A stretch of DNA of 64,000 nucleotides from assembly GCF_017498485.1 (NCBI RefSeq), contig NZ_CP071795.1, positions 2,914,001 through 2,978,000 on the forward strand, read 5' to 3'. The notes beneath the pieces were generated by a model. The model had not been told where the DNA came from and made no database searches. It saw only the letters and a list, made by a program, of their open reading frames with translations. The translations under genes and the position numbers were made by a program. This stretch comes from Polaribacter batillariae (lineage in GTDB: Bacteria; Bacteroidota; Bacteroidia; Flavobacteriales; Flavobacteriaceae). Positions 47,789 through 56,077 of the stretch are shown piece by piece (the stretch's first letter is position 1; each line of letters opens with the position of its first letter).

Positions 47789-47797
47789 GTAAATTTT

Positions 47798-48430
47798 TTA
47801 AGAATGAGCGTTTGCTTGCGTTTTCCAAATGGAAAAAAGTAAGTAAATAAACGTTCCAAAACCAAAAGTTACCAACCAAGTTTTGGCATCGTTAAAACTA
47901 TACATGCTTTTTTTGAGAACGGTAATTGGGTTTGTAAAAATATCCCAAGAATTCAAGCGTAAAAATCGGCCTAAATAAATACCAAATCCGCATAAAAAAG
48001 TAACTGCATAAGAAAAGTAATTTGCGTATTTTAAATTCCATTTTTGTTTAATTATTTTGTAAACATCAAATAATGAGAGTATTGTAATACATAATCCTGT
48101 TGATGCATATGCGAATATGATAAAAAGATCTAACCATACTAAAGTCGATTTTATATGATGTAAATGAATAAAATCGGTAATAATGTAAGGTGCATTTGGT
48201 AAGAATATCAACCAAATAAACAATAGGGAAATCAATTTGGGCTTAGTGATTTTCTCGAAATTTAGCCTTTTAATTTTTAAAGAAATTAGATAAGGAACCA
48301 TTGCTAAAAAAAGATTCCAAAGTAAGAAGCCAAAAAATAAAGAACCCGTTAGTTTTACTCGAACTATAAATAGAAACAAGCAAAACAAGATTAAAAAGTG
48401 AATATTGGATATTTTTTTAAGATACTTCAT
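47798..48430 (-). CDS. DUF1361 membrane protein
   Basis: The 210-residue integral membrane protein has six or more helices and the DUF1361 core WLIFLPNAPYIITDFIHLHH. Function is unknown. It lies four bases after the DUF2809 gene, forming a two-gene unit. Confidence 0.8.
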   Translation of the reverse strand: MKYLKKISNIHFLILFCLFLFIVRVKLTGSLFFGFLLWNLFLAMVPYLISLKIKRLNFEKITKPKLISLLFIWLIFLPNAPYIITDFIHLHHIKSTLVWLDLFIIFAYASTGLCITILSLFDVYKIIKQKWNLKYANYFSYAVTFLCGFGIYLGRFLRLNSWDIFTNPITVLKKSMYSFNDAKTWLVTFGFGTFIYLLFSIWKTQANAHS

Positions 48431-48434
48431 AACA

Positions 48435-48794
48435 CTATTTTAAGTTGTTTTCAACTATAACTATTGTCAAGAATCCAAAGAAATAAGCCACTAAATCTCC
48501 AACACTAAAAGAAGTTCCTAAGACCAGTTTCCAAAGTTTTTGGTATTCAAACGGATAATAATTTTGCAGACTCGTAAGTTGTAAAAATTCAATTCCAAAA
48601 GAAATAACTAAAACGATTATAGCTGCCTTATTTGCAGAAATGTTTATAAAACTTTTTACAAAAGCGTAAAGAAGTATCACCGCTAAAAAATCACCAAAAG
48701 TATGCCTTATAAAACCATGAGCATATGTGGCAATTACGATTTCTGATAGGAGCAATAAGGTAAAAATTAGAAAGTAATTTTTATTAAATTTCAT
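48435..48794 (-). CDS. DUF2809 membrane protein
   Basis: A 119-residue protein of four transmembrane helices with the DUF2809 features THGFIRHTFGDFLAV-like (here YAHGFIRHTFGDFLAVILLY) and GTSFSVGDLVAYFFG. The role is unknown. It precedes the DUF1361 gene by four bases. Confidence 0.78.
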   Translation of the reverse strand: MKFNKNYFLIFTLLLLSEIVIATYAHGFIRHTFGDFLAVILLYAFVKSFINISANKAAIIVLVISFGIEFLQLTSLQNYYPFEYQKLWKLVLGTSFSVGDLVAYFFGFLTIVIVENNLK

Positions 48795-48798
48795 AATA

Positions 48799-48853
48799 TT
48801 TTTTTAAAAAAAAAGAGCAAAACCTCAAAAAGATGAAGTAGGGGTTTTGCTCT
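48799..48853 (-). terminator. rho-independent terminator of the creD unit
   Basis: Arms AGAGCAAAACCTC and GGGGTTTTGCTCT (one G-U) form a long hairpin at 48814-48853; on the minus strand it runs into a U tract. It lies 17 bases after the creD stop. Confidence 0.8.
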
Positions 48854-48870
48854 AATCAACCAACTAACTA

Positions 48871-50250
48871 TTAATTATTCTCCCAATCGATTTTTCTTGA
48901 AGTGTACATAACCCCAGCCAATATCAGGAATAAACCAATACTACCAACCAATAATGCATAATTTTCTAACTGAATAATTACAAAAATAAAGGTGTATAAA
49001 GCTGCTAAAGAAATTCCTATAAAAAGCGGAAATTTTAGTGTTTTTAAAATTGATTTAGAATAGGCTGTAATTAATAAAACAACAGCAGTTCCTGCAATTA
49101 TATAAGCTTTAAAAAAACTACTATGCTCGGAAATTGAAATTAATAAAGTATAAAACATTGTTAGTGCAATTCCAATCATTAAATATTGAAATGGGTGAAT
49201 GTTTATTTTACTCATGGTTTGTATTAGAAAGAAGATTAAGAAAGTTAAACCGATGACTAAAAATCCGTATTTGGCTGAACGTTCACTTTTTTGATATTCA
49301 TCAACAGGAATCAAGAAGTTTACTCCAGAAGCAAATTCAGTTAAATCTGGAATTCCACTAAAATATTGTTGAGAAAAAGGTCTATTGATATCTAAAATTT
49401 TCCATTTTGCATCAAAACCATCCTCAATAATTTTATCTGAATTATAAGGGAGAAATTCTCCTATAAAATTAGCGTCCTTCCAATCGGATTTTATATTTAC
49501 ATCAGTGTCTTTTCCAATCGGAATAAACTGAATTTGTTTGCTTCCTTTCATTTCTACAGTCATAGAAAAAGAAACTTCTTTTTCTTTTGGAGTATCCGTT
49601 TCTAAAATGTTATTACTTTCTAATTCATTTAGGTTAATTACATTTGATCTGTATTTTTTCTTGGTTTTAAAGTTTTTAGACGTTAAAGGATATTGGTTTT
49701 TATTCATTTTTATTTCGAACAAACTAATTGCTCCTTTTAGGTTCGAAGTTTGAACCACCAAATGTATTTTATCCCATAAAACATCTTCATTTTTTATCTC
49801 TTTTTCAGAGAAATTTGGTGTAGAAAAACTACCATTTATATCAATTTTACTTTTATAAACGGCAGTTTTGTAAATCCCTCTCTCTTTTTCTTCTGGGTTT
49901 ATTGTTGAATTAATTTTTAGTTTTTCTGGAAAAAAATAAGCATATTTTGTACTTGAAGAAGTAATTTTTTCTGATTTTTTAGTGTCAGTATTCATTACAT
50001 ATTTTGTATGATAAACTTTATAAGGAACTTTTAATATAGGACCATAAAGTAAAACTTCTTCTCCCCATTTTTGGTTAATTTCTCCCACAACTTCCTGTTG
50101 CCTAAATTTACGTTCTGTAATTAAACTTTCGATAAATGATAATGGAATCATTAAAACGAGTACTAAAATTCCTACGATAATCATTCTTGCAGTAATGGAT
50201 GTTTTTGCCCATTTGCCAAATTTTCCTTGTTGATTGTTGTTTGTGTCCAT
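48871..50250 (-). CDS. creD: cell envelope integrity protein CreD
   Basis: A 459-residue inner-membrane protein of the CreD family: one N-terminal helix (about 22-44), the hallmark RKFRQQEVVGEINQKWGEEV and YGPILKVPYKVY, a large external beta domain, and a cluster of five or six C-terminal helices (about 325-450). CreD is linked to envelope stress and, in proteobacteria, to the CreBC system; no creBC lies here. It starts two bases after the Coq4-like gene and probably shares its operator-controlled promoter. Confidence 0.88.
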   Translation of the reverse strand: MDTNNNQQGKFGKWAKTSITARMIIVGILVLVLMIPLSFIESLITERKFRQQEVVGEINQKWGEEVLLYGPILKVPYKVYHTKYVMNTDTKKSEKITSSSTKYAYFFPEKLKINSTINPEEKERGIYKTAVYKSKIDINGSFSTPNFSEKEIKNEDVLWDKIHLVVQTSNLKGAISLFEIKMNKNQYPLTSKNFKTKKKYRSNVINLNELESNNILETDTPKEKEVSFSMTVEMKGSKQIQFIPIGKDTDVNIKSDWKDANFIGEFLPYNSDKIIEDGFDAKWKILDINRPFSQQYFSGIPDLTEFASGVNFLIPVDEYQKSERSAKYGFLVIGLTFLIFFLIQTMSKINIHPFQYLMIGIALTMFYTLLISISEHSSFFKAYIIAGTAVVLLITAYSKSILKTLKFPLFIGISLAALYTFIFVIIQLENYALLVGSIGLFLILAGVMYTSRKIDWENN

Positions 50251-50252
50251 AG

Positions 50253-50726
50253 TTATTGTATTTGTAAAATTTGTTGTTTATTGAATATAATTTCTCTTAA
50301 ATCTTCCAAAGGATGATTTAAAAGTTTTTGATAATCTAAATGATGAAATGGGTTACATTTTTTACCCAATTTGTAAGATTTTAAATAATAGTTTGCAAAT
50401 TCTGGTAAAATGAGAGTGCCAATAATTACAACTCCAAAGAGATATAAACTTCTTTTACCATTGCCAAAACATAGATATTGTAAGGCAATTTCATCTTCTA
50501 CGTTTGTTCCATAACCCGTAATTAAACGGTATGCATCGTGTCTTTCTACTTTTGGTAATAATTCGAATCCGTTTTTGTTAAGAAAGGAGCCAAGTTCGTT
50601 TCCAAAAGTTCCCTCTGGATATTTTAGTAGCTGGCTACTGGTAATTCCCCAAGGTTTTTTGTTTTTAAATTTGATATACATTCTTTGTGAATGCTCAAAT
50701 AACCAGTAAATTAATTTTTTTCTCAT
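50253..50726 (-). CDS. Coq4-like protein
   Basis: A 157-residue protein with a COQ4-like core, PKVERHDAYRLITGYGTNVE, including the His-Asp pair, and the helical LQYLCFGNGKRSLYLFG. In eukaryotes COQ4 takes part in ubiquinone synthesis, but this organism group mainly uses menaquinone, so another role is possible. It starts 16 bases after the palindromic operator and is followed at once by creD. Confidence 0.6.
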   Translation of the reverse strand: MRKKLIYWLFEHSQRMYIKFKNKKPWGITSSQLLKYPEGTFGNELGSFLNKNGFELLPKVERHDAYRLITGYGTNVEDEIALQYLCFGNGKRSLYLFGVVIIGTLILPEFANYYLKSYKLGKKCNPFHHLDYQKLLNHPLEDLREIIFNKQQILQIQ

Positions 50727-50741
50727 TTTATTTTTAAAAGA

Positions 50742-50758
50742 ACTTTGAAATACAAAGT
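50742..50758 (-). promoter_or_regulatory. palindromic operator ACTTTG-N5-CAAAGT (copy 1)
   Basis: ACTTTGAAATACAAAGT is a perfect inverted repeat with a 5-base centre, placed 16 bases before the Coq4-like start. On the transcribed strand it overlaps a -7-like element (TTACTTTG). An identical site precedes the membrane gene at 51711, and the winged-helix regulator lies between them. Confidence 0.65.
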
Positions 50759-50776
50759 AAGTGAGTAAAAAAAAGT

Positions 50777-51073
50777 TTATTTGTTTTTAATTAATTTTTC
50801 GAGTGCTTCTATATGCTTTTTAAATTCTTGTTTTCCTAATTCTGTAGCATAATATTTTGTGTTTGGTTTTCTGCCAATAAATTGCTTTTCTACTTTTATA
50901 AAATCTACTTTTTCGAGTGATTTTGTATGGCTAGCCAAATTCCCATCTGTAGCGCCTAATAGCTCTTTAAGTGTGTTAAAATCGGCATATTCGTTTACCA
51001 TTAAAATAGACATAATTCCCAATCTAATTCTATGGTCGAAAGCCTTGTTTATATGTAAGATGATGTTTTTCAA
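50777..51073 (-). CDS. winged-helix transcriptional regulator (HTH_34 type)
   Basis: A 98-residue protein with a winged-helix DNA-binding fold: RIRLGIMSILMVNEYADFNT, LKELLGATDGNLASHTKSLE (recognition helix) and the wing KQFIGRKPNTKYYAT. Family members act as dimers and often control small membrane and creD-type genes in Bacteroidota. The twin operators at 50742 and 51721 on either side are its likely targets. Confidence 0.85.
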   Translation of the reverse strand: MKNIILHINKAFDHRIRLGIMSILMVNEYADFNTLKELLGATDGNLASHTKSLEKVDFIKVEKQFIGRKPNTKYYATELGKQEFKKHIEALEKLIKNK

Positions 51074-51102
51074 ATAGAAAATTTTTCGTTGCTAAATTAC
51101 AG

Positions 51103-51711
51103 CTATTTCTTATCATACTTAAAATACATAACTGTTCCGTAAACAATATGCATAATTCCAAAACCAAGCACCCAAAACCAAAATCCATACACTGGGAAAA
51201 TGGCACAAATTAGTCCGATTATTATTTGTGTATAGCCTAAATATTTTACGTCTCCCAAAGTATATTTAGAGGCACTTAACAAAGCCAACCCATAAAAAAG
51301 AAGCATTAATGCACCAGTTTGTCCATAACGTTGCTGATTCAGAATAATAACAATGTAAATTCCTCCCGCTAAAAGTGGTACAATAAAACTGGTTAACAAT
51401 CTTTTGGTTAAAGAATCCCAAATTTTCTGATTGTTCTTTTTTGCTTTTTTAGTCGTCAAATAAATGGCGGTTCCGATGCTAAAAAAACCTACTAAAATAA
51501 GGTCTAAAAGAATCAAACGAAAAACTTTTCCGTCTAAAATTAAATATCCGCTTTCACTTTGGGCAACCAACCAATAGGCAAATCCTGCACCAATTAGCGC
51601 ATAAATACCTGCTAAAATACCAGACAAACCACTTAACGAAATAAATTTCGACGATTTATTCATTAGATGCTTAATTTCGGATATGTCTCTTAAATAATTT
51701 TCTGAACTCAT
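51103..51711 (-). CDS. multi-spanning membrane protein of the creD cluster
   Basis: The 202-residue protein has a short soluble start (ISEIKHLMNKSSKFISLSGL) and six transmembrane segments ending in FWVLGFGIMHIVYGTVMYFK. The function is unknown. The downstream neighbour at 51779-52354 has the same ending pattern (LGIAHITYGVVV) and may be a divergent relative. An operator copy lies 9 bases before its start, so it is probably controlled by the adjacent winged-helix regulator, whose gene follows by 29 bases. Confidence 0.65.
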   Translation of the reverse strand: MSSENYLRDISEIKHLMNKSSKFISLSGLSGILAGIYALIGAGFAYWLVAQSESGYLILDGKVFRLILLDLILVGFFSIGTAIYLTTKKAKKNNQKIWDSLTKRLLTSFIVPLLAGGIYIVIILNQQRYGQTGALMLLFYGLALLSASKYTLGDVKYLGYTQIIIGLICAIFPVYGFWFWVLGFGIMHIVYGTVMYFKYDKK

Positions 51712-51720
51712 TTTTAAAGA

Positions 51721-51737
51721 ACTTTGAAATACAAAGT
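51721..51737 (-). promoter_or_regulatory. palindromic operator ACTTTG-N5-CAAAGT (copy 2)
   Basis: Identical to the site at 50742-50758, including the flanking AAAGA and TAA. It lies 9 bases before the start of the membrane gene ending at 51103. Confidence 0.65.
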
Positions 51738-51778
51738 AAAATATAAAAATTCATTTATGCAATAAAAATGTCATAAAA

Positions 51779-52354
51779 TTAATTACGAACTACAACTCCG
51801 TAAGTAATATGTGCAATTCCAAGAATGTTAAGTGAAGCATACCAATAACTCGGTATTAAGAAACACAATGTTCCTAAAACAAGGCAAAGTGCAGGTAAAA
51901 TAAGGTAATTTTTGTTTTCTTTGTTTCGGAATAAAAAAAGTAAAACCGCATAAAGAATTAAAAAAATAGGCGTAATAAAATCGATATATCCTTGTTGTTT
52001 TAGAAGAAATAAAACTAAAAAGATAGCAACAATAGAAATAATATATTTCCAAAAAGCAACTTTTGTTTTTTGATTCCACAATGTATATCGAAATCTTTTA
52101 GCCAATCTTTTTCCTCTAAAGAAAAAAGCCAAAGAAGAAAATAAAAAAACGAAAAAAGCTAAGAAAAAAACAATCATTTCTATCAATTCAATAGATAACA
52201 TTCCTACTGTACTATTATCTATAAGAAAACCATCTAAAATAAATTTTATGGCATAACTAGCTATAAAAATGTATAAACCAATTAAAATACTTGTAATTCC
52301 TTTTAGAGAAAAGTTTACAGAGAAATTATCGTGCATAAGAGAATTAATATTCAA
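51779..52354 (-). CDS. multi-spanning membrane protein
   Basis: A 191-residue protein with about six hydrophobic segments (for example GITSILIGLYIFIASYAIKF and ILGIAHITYGVVV). The function is unknown; its plan resembles the membrane protein encoded next (51103-51711). No copy of the ACTTTG-N5-CAAAGT operator is seen directly upstream, so it may be under separate control. Confidence 0.6.
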   Translation of the reverse strand: MNINSLMHDNFSVNFSLKGITSILIGLYIFIASYAIKFILDGFLIDNSTVGMLSIELIEMIVFFLAFFVFLFSSLAFFFRGKRLAKRFRYTLWNQKTKVAFWKYIISIVAIFLVLFLLKQQGYIDFITPIFLILYAVLLFLFRNKENKNYLILPALCLVLGTLCFLIPSYWYASLNILGIAHITYGVVVRN

Positions 52355-52406
52355 AATTTTTATAACTTTCGTAAATATACAAAAAATGATTCCTAAGTTG
52401 TAAGAT

Positions 52407-52778
52407 ATGAAACCAGCAGAAGAATATATTTTAAAACAACCAGAACCTTACAAATCTATTTTGTCGCATTTACAAATACTAATAGAAAGTAGTTTTCCAA
52501 ATGCAAATTTACAGTTTAAATGGAAAATACCTTTTTATTATTTAGATGATAAACCTTTTTGTTATTTAAATCCATCTAAGAAAAAAGGGTACGTAGATGT
52601 AGCTTTTTGGGTGTCTGCACATTTAACAAAATATAATGAGTTGCTAATTTCAGAAAACAGAAAAGTTGTAAAATCGTTACGTTATAAAAGTATTGATGAT
52701 ATTAATGAAGAGGTTTTATTAACAGTTTTAGAAGAAGCACATCAATTAAAAGACAAAGGGTTTTACAAAAGAAGTTGA
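52407..52778 (+). CDS. DUF1801 family protein
   Basis: A 123-residue cytoplasmic protein of the DUF1801 (YdhG-like) family, with a typical KWKIPFYYLDDKPFCYLNPS and KKGYVDVAFWVSAHL. Its start follows a TAACTTTC near-match to the -7 element. The family role is unknown. Confidence 0.8.
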   Translation: MKPAEEYILKQPEPYKSILSHLQILIESSFPNANLQFKWKIPFYYLDDKPFCYLNPSKKKGYVDVAFWVSAHLTKYNELLISENRKVVKSLRYKSIDDINEEVLLTVLEEAHQLKDKGFYKRS

Positions 52779-52798
52779 GGTTATTTACCAAATTTGTC

Positions 52799-53822
52799 AA
52801 ACAGTTTTTTCCACACAATTTGTCACGCTGTAAGCATCTCAGGCAAGGATGCAAAACACTGTGTTAAGATTTCTACGCAATAACAAATTGGTGGTAAGAA
52901 TTTAAAACCAAATTCTAAACCTTAAACTTGGTGTTTTTGCATATTTACGAGGAAAATAAATAATCATTCAGTTTTTGGGACTGTTTTCTCCACGCAGTTT
53001 GTCACGCTGTAAGCGTCTCAGGCAAGAGTGAGAAAATACAGTGTTAAGATTTTTACGCAATAACAAATTGGTGGTAAGAATTTAAAACCAAATTCTAAAC
53101 CTTAAACTTGGTGTTTTTGCATATTTACGAGGAAAATAAATAATCATTCAGTTTTTTGGGACTGTTTTCTCCACGCAGTTTGTCACGCTGTAAGCGTCTC
53201 AGGCAAGAGTGAGAAAATACAGTGTTAAGATTTTTACGCAATAACAAATTGGTGGTAAGAATTTAAAACCAAATTCTAAACCTTAAACTTGGTGTTTTTG
53301 CATATTTACGAGGAAAATAAATAATCATTCAGTTTTTTGGGACTGTTTTCTCCACGCAGTTTGTCACGCTGTAAGCGTCTCAGGCAAGAGTGAGAAAATA
53401 CAGTGTTAAGATTTTTACGCAATAACAAATTGGTGGTAAGAATTTAGAACCAAATTCTAAACCTTAAACTTGGTGTTTTTACATATTTACGAGGAAAATA
53501 AATAATCATTCAGTTTTTTGGGACTGTTTTCTCCACGCAGTTTGTCACGCTGTAAGCCTCTCAGGCAAGAGTGAGAAAATACAGTGTTAAGATTTCTACG
53601 CAATAACAAATTGGTGGTAAGAATTTAAAACCAAATTCTAAACCTTAAACTTTGTGGTTTTACATATTTACGAGGAAAATAAATAATCATTCAGTTTTTT
53701 GGGACTGTTTTCTCCACGCAGTTTGTCACGCTGTAAGCGTCTCAGGCAAGGATGCAAAACACTGTGTTAAGATTTCTACGAAATAACAAATTGGTGTTAA
53801 GAATTTAGAACCGAACTTTGAA
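52799..53822. repeat. six-copy tandem array of an about 181-bp unit
   Basis: A landmark GTCACGCT recurs at 52823, 53001, 53182, 53363, 53544 and 53725; spacings are 178 and then 181 four times. Copies 2-4 are nearly identical over the whole unit, while the first and last share an older variant (GGATGCAAAACACTGTGTTA instead of GAGTGAGAAAATACAGTGTT). Each unit holds small hairpins, AGAATTT/AAATTCT and, in most, ACGCT/AGCGT. No open frame spans it. The pattern suggests expansion from an inner unit. Confidence 0.9.
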
Positions 53823-53855
53823 TCTAAACCTTCTCGCCTTTGAGAGAAACCCAAA

Positions 53856-54809
53856 CTACTTCGTCTTAAACTGAAGCGCAACCTCATTATTCAAGTATAA
53901 ATACAATTCAGAATTTTTTTTGGGGTTAGGAATTGATAAAATAGTAATTCCGTTTTCTGTTTTTGAAATAGGTTTTTGTGCATATTTATAACCTTTAAAA
54001 TTATAAATGATTGAAGAGTTTACAGCTAAATTTTTAAATTTTAAAATGATGTTTTTACCACTTTCGACTTTAATAATTCCTGTTTGCGGTGAGATTAATT
54101 TAGTATTTGAGCTTAAAAAATTGTGTCCATAAATAGGCTGATTGTAAAACTCTAAAAGCGACATTCTACCAAAACGTAAAACCCACAAAGAATCATCAGG
54201 AAAATGAGTTTTAAATATTTTTTCTTTCGCAATGTTGTAAAAGTAGTCGTTAAATTTACGAATCCATTTTCCATTATATTCGTAACCTGCAGCCCAGGTT
54301 GCATCTAGAAGAAGCCACTCTCCATTTAGTTTTACAGCGTTCCAAGCATGGTTTGTTGTGTTTACAGGTCTTCCAATTTCATTAGGTGAATTTCTTGTAT
54401 AACCTTTTATAACTTCGGCTTCTAAACCTAATAAATCGCATATTTTCTTAAAAGATTGTGCATATTCTTCGCAAACACCCTGTTTTGTTTTAAAGGTTGT
54501 AGCAACCAAATTGTCTTTTGCAGCTTGTAGTTTTTGTTGCTTCTCGGTTTTAGATGCATACCTAAAACGAATGCTTCTTTGTTTAGGATTGTAAAATTCT
54601 TTTAAATTATACCGAATGTTTTTTGCCAACCAAAAAAACGCAGCTCTTGCTTTTTCTTGGTCTTCGGTAAAATCTTTATCGATTTGATTGGCCAAATCTT
54701 CTACTTTAGAAAAACGAGGATATGTTGAAACTTTCGCATCTACAGTTGCAAAATCTTGAGAATTTGCAGAAATTGAAATCAATAAAAAGAGAGTAAAAAG
54801 ATATTTCAT
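53856..54809 (-). CDS. transglutaminase-like exported protein
   Basis: A 317-residue protein with a Sec signal (MKYLFTLFLLISISANSQ). The transglutaminase-like Cys-His-Asp triad is complete: Cys113 in KQGVCEEYAQSF, His154 in NHAWNAVK and Asp169 in LLDATWAAGY. A beta domain forms the C-terminal third. It probably acts as a cysteine protease or amide-modifying enzyme in the periplasm. It ends at the edge of the 181-bp repeat array. Confidence 0.85.
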   Translation of the reverse strand: MKYLFTLFLLISISANSQDFATVDAKVSTYPRFSKVEDLANQIDKDFTEDQEKARAAFFWLAKNIRYNLKEFYNPKQRSIRFRYASKTEKQQKLQAAKDNLVATTFKTKQGVCEEYAQSFKKICDLLGLEAEVIKGYTRNSPNEIGRPVNTTNHAWNAVKLNGEWLLLDATWAAGYEYNGKWIRKFNDYFYNIAKEKIFKTHFPDDSLWVLRFGRMSLLEFYNQPIYGHNFLSSNTKLISPQTGIIKVESGKNIILKFKNLAVNSSIIYNFKGYKYAQKPISKTENGITILSIPNPKKNSELYLYLNNEVALQFKTK

Positions 54810-54949
54810 ATTTATAAAACGTAAACAATTTTATAGAAACAATTATTGTGCCTTTTTTTGTCTTTGTGAGGTTTCTACAAAAAGAAACCCTTTAATTTTT
54901 GAAAATCTGAAGAATCTGAAAAAGTATTTTTTATTGGGTTTGAGTAAGT

Positions 54950-55070
54950 GCGTTAGGGATTGAAATGGCATCCTTTTTAGTTGTCGGTTCGAGTAAATTT
55001 GTGAAGAATGAACAAATTTGTATCGAGAACAAAACTAAAAAGATATAATGGAAAGCCCGCTCGAACGCCC
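54950..55070 (+). ncRNA. conserved structured RNA (copy 2)
   Basis: It opens GCGTTAGGGATTGAAATGGC and closes GAAAGCCCGCTCGAACGCCC. GCGTT/AACGC closes the RNA, GGAT/ATCC forms the next hairpin, and a long imperfect arm at 54971-55044 (CTTTTTAGTT...AACTAAAAAG with a GGTTCGAGTAAATTTGT core) makes the third. The plan matches the RNA at 45756-45870. No clear TTG-TAnnTTTG promoter is seen upstream, so expression is less sure than for copy 1. Confidence 0.55.
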
Positions 55071-55093
55071 AAATAATAATTAAAATAAATTTT

Positions 55094-55912
55094 CTATAAG
55101 TTATTTATCGTTTTACGAATGGCAACTAAATTCGTTAACAAATTTTCTAAATTATCTAAGTGCAACATATTTGCACCATCGCTTTTTGCGTTTGTAGGGT
55201 CGAAATGGGTTTCTATAAACAAACCATCTACATTATTTACAACTCCAGCTCTGGCAATGGTCTCTATCATTTCTGGTCTTCCGCCTGTAACTCCAGCAGT
55301 TTGGTTTGGCTGTTGTAAAGAATGTGTAACATCTAAAATGGTGGGCGCAAATTCGCGCATTTCCGGAATTCCTCTAAAATCTACAATCATGTCTTGGTAG
55401 CCAAACATGGTGCCTCTGTCTGTAATCCACGCTTTATTTGAACCTGCATCTTTTACTTTTTGCACAGCGTGTTTCATCGCAGTAGGACTCATAAATTGTC
55501 CTTTTTTTAGGTTGACCACCTTGCCTGTTTTTGCTGCAGCCACCACCAAATCTGTTTGACGAACCAAAAAAGCAGGAATTTGTAAAACATCTACATATTC
55601 AGCCGCTTTTACAGCATCCGAAACTTCGTGAATATCTGTTACAGTTGGCACATGAAAGGTTTCTGAAACTTTTCTTAGGATTTTTAATGCTTTTTCGTCT
55701 CCAATTCCAGTAAAACTATCAATTCTACTTCTGTTGGCTTTTTTAAAACTTCCTTTAAAAATGTACGGAATTTCTAATTTATGGGTAATTGTAATTACTT
55801 TTTCTGCAATTCTTAATGCCATTTCTTCTCCTTCAATAGCGCAAGGACCAGCCAACAAAAAGAAGTTATTAGAATTTGTGTGTTTTATATTGGGTATTAA
55901 AGATAAATCCAT
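55094..55912 (-). CDS. kdsA: 3-deoxy-8-phosphooctulonate synthase
   Basis: A 272-residue TIM-barrel enzyme that condenses phosphoenolpyruvate and arabinose-5-phosphate to Kdo-8-phosphate for lipopolysaccharide. Family motifs are LLAGPCAIEGEEMALRIAEK, FKGSFKKANRSRIDSFTGIG, VLQIPAFLVRQTDL and THSLQQPNQTAGVTGGRPEM. Length is normal. It is cytoplasmic and stands alone here. Confidence 0.95.
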   Translation of the reverse strand: MDLSLIPNIKHTNSNNFFLLAGPCAIEGEEMALRIAEKVITITHKLEIPYIFKGSFKKANRSRIDSFTGIGDEKALKILRKVSETFHVPTVTDIHEVSDAVKAAEYVDVLQIPAFLVRQTDLVVAAAKTGKVVNLKKGQFMSPTAMKHAVQKVKDAGSNKAWITDRGTMFGYQDMIVDFRGIPEMREFAPTILDVTHSLQQPNQTAGVTGGRPEMIETIARAGVVNNVDGLFIETHFDPTNAKSDGANMLHLDNLENLLTNLVAIRKTINNL

Positions 55913-56077
55913 TTGATATAATTTTTTACAAAAATACGCAAAAATTAAGCGTTTTAAAACGCTAGATTTTTAGATTCTGAAATGCTGAAACGAGTAAAGC
56001 CTGCGCAAGTTTCGATTGATAAGTTTTATCGCTTTCTAATTAAATTCGCTATATTTATGCTTTTAAAACCCAATAAA

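Noticed and set aside
52799..53822. Repeat array as a CRISPR
   Set aside because: The unit is 181 bases and conserved throughout; there are no short repeats separated by unique spacers and no cas genes.
55982..56077. Longer start of the second M28 peptidase
   Set aside because: The leader is basic and unlike a signal; the internal Met begins a standard lipoprotein signal.
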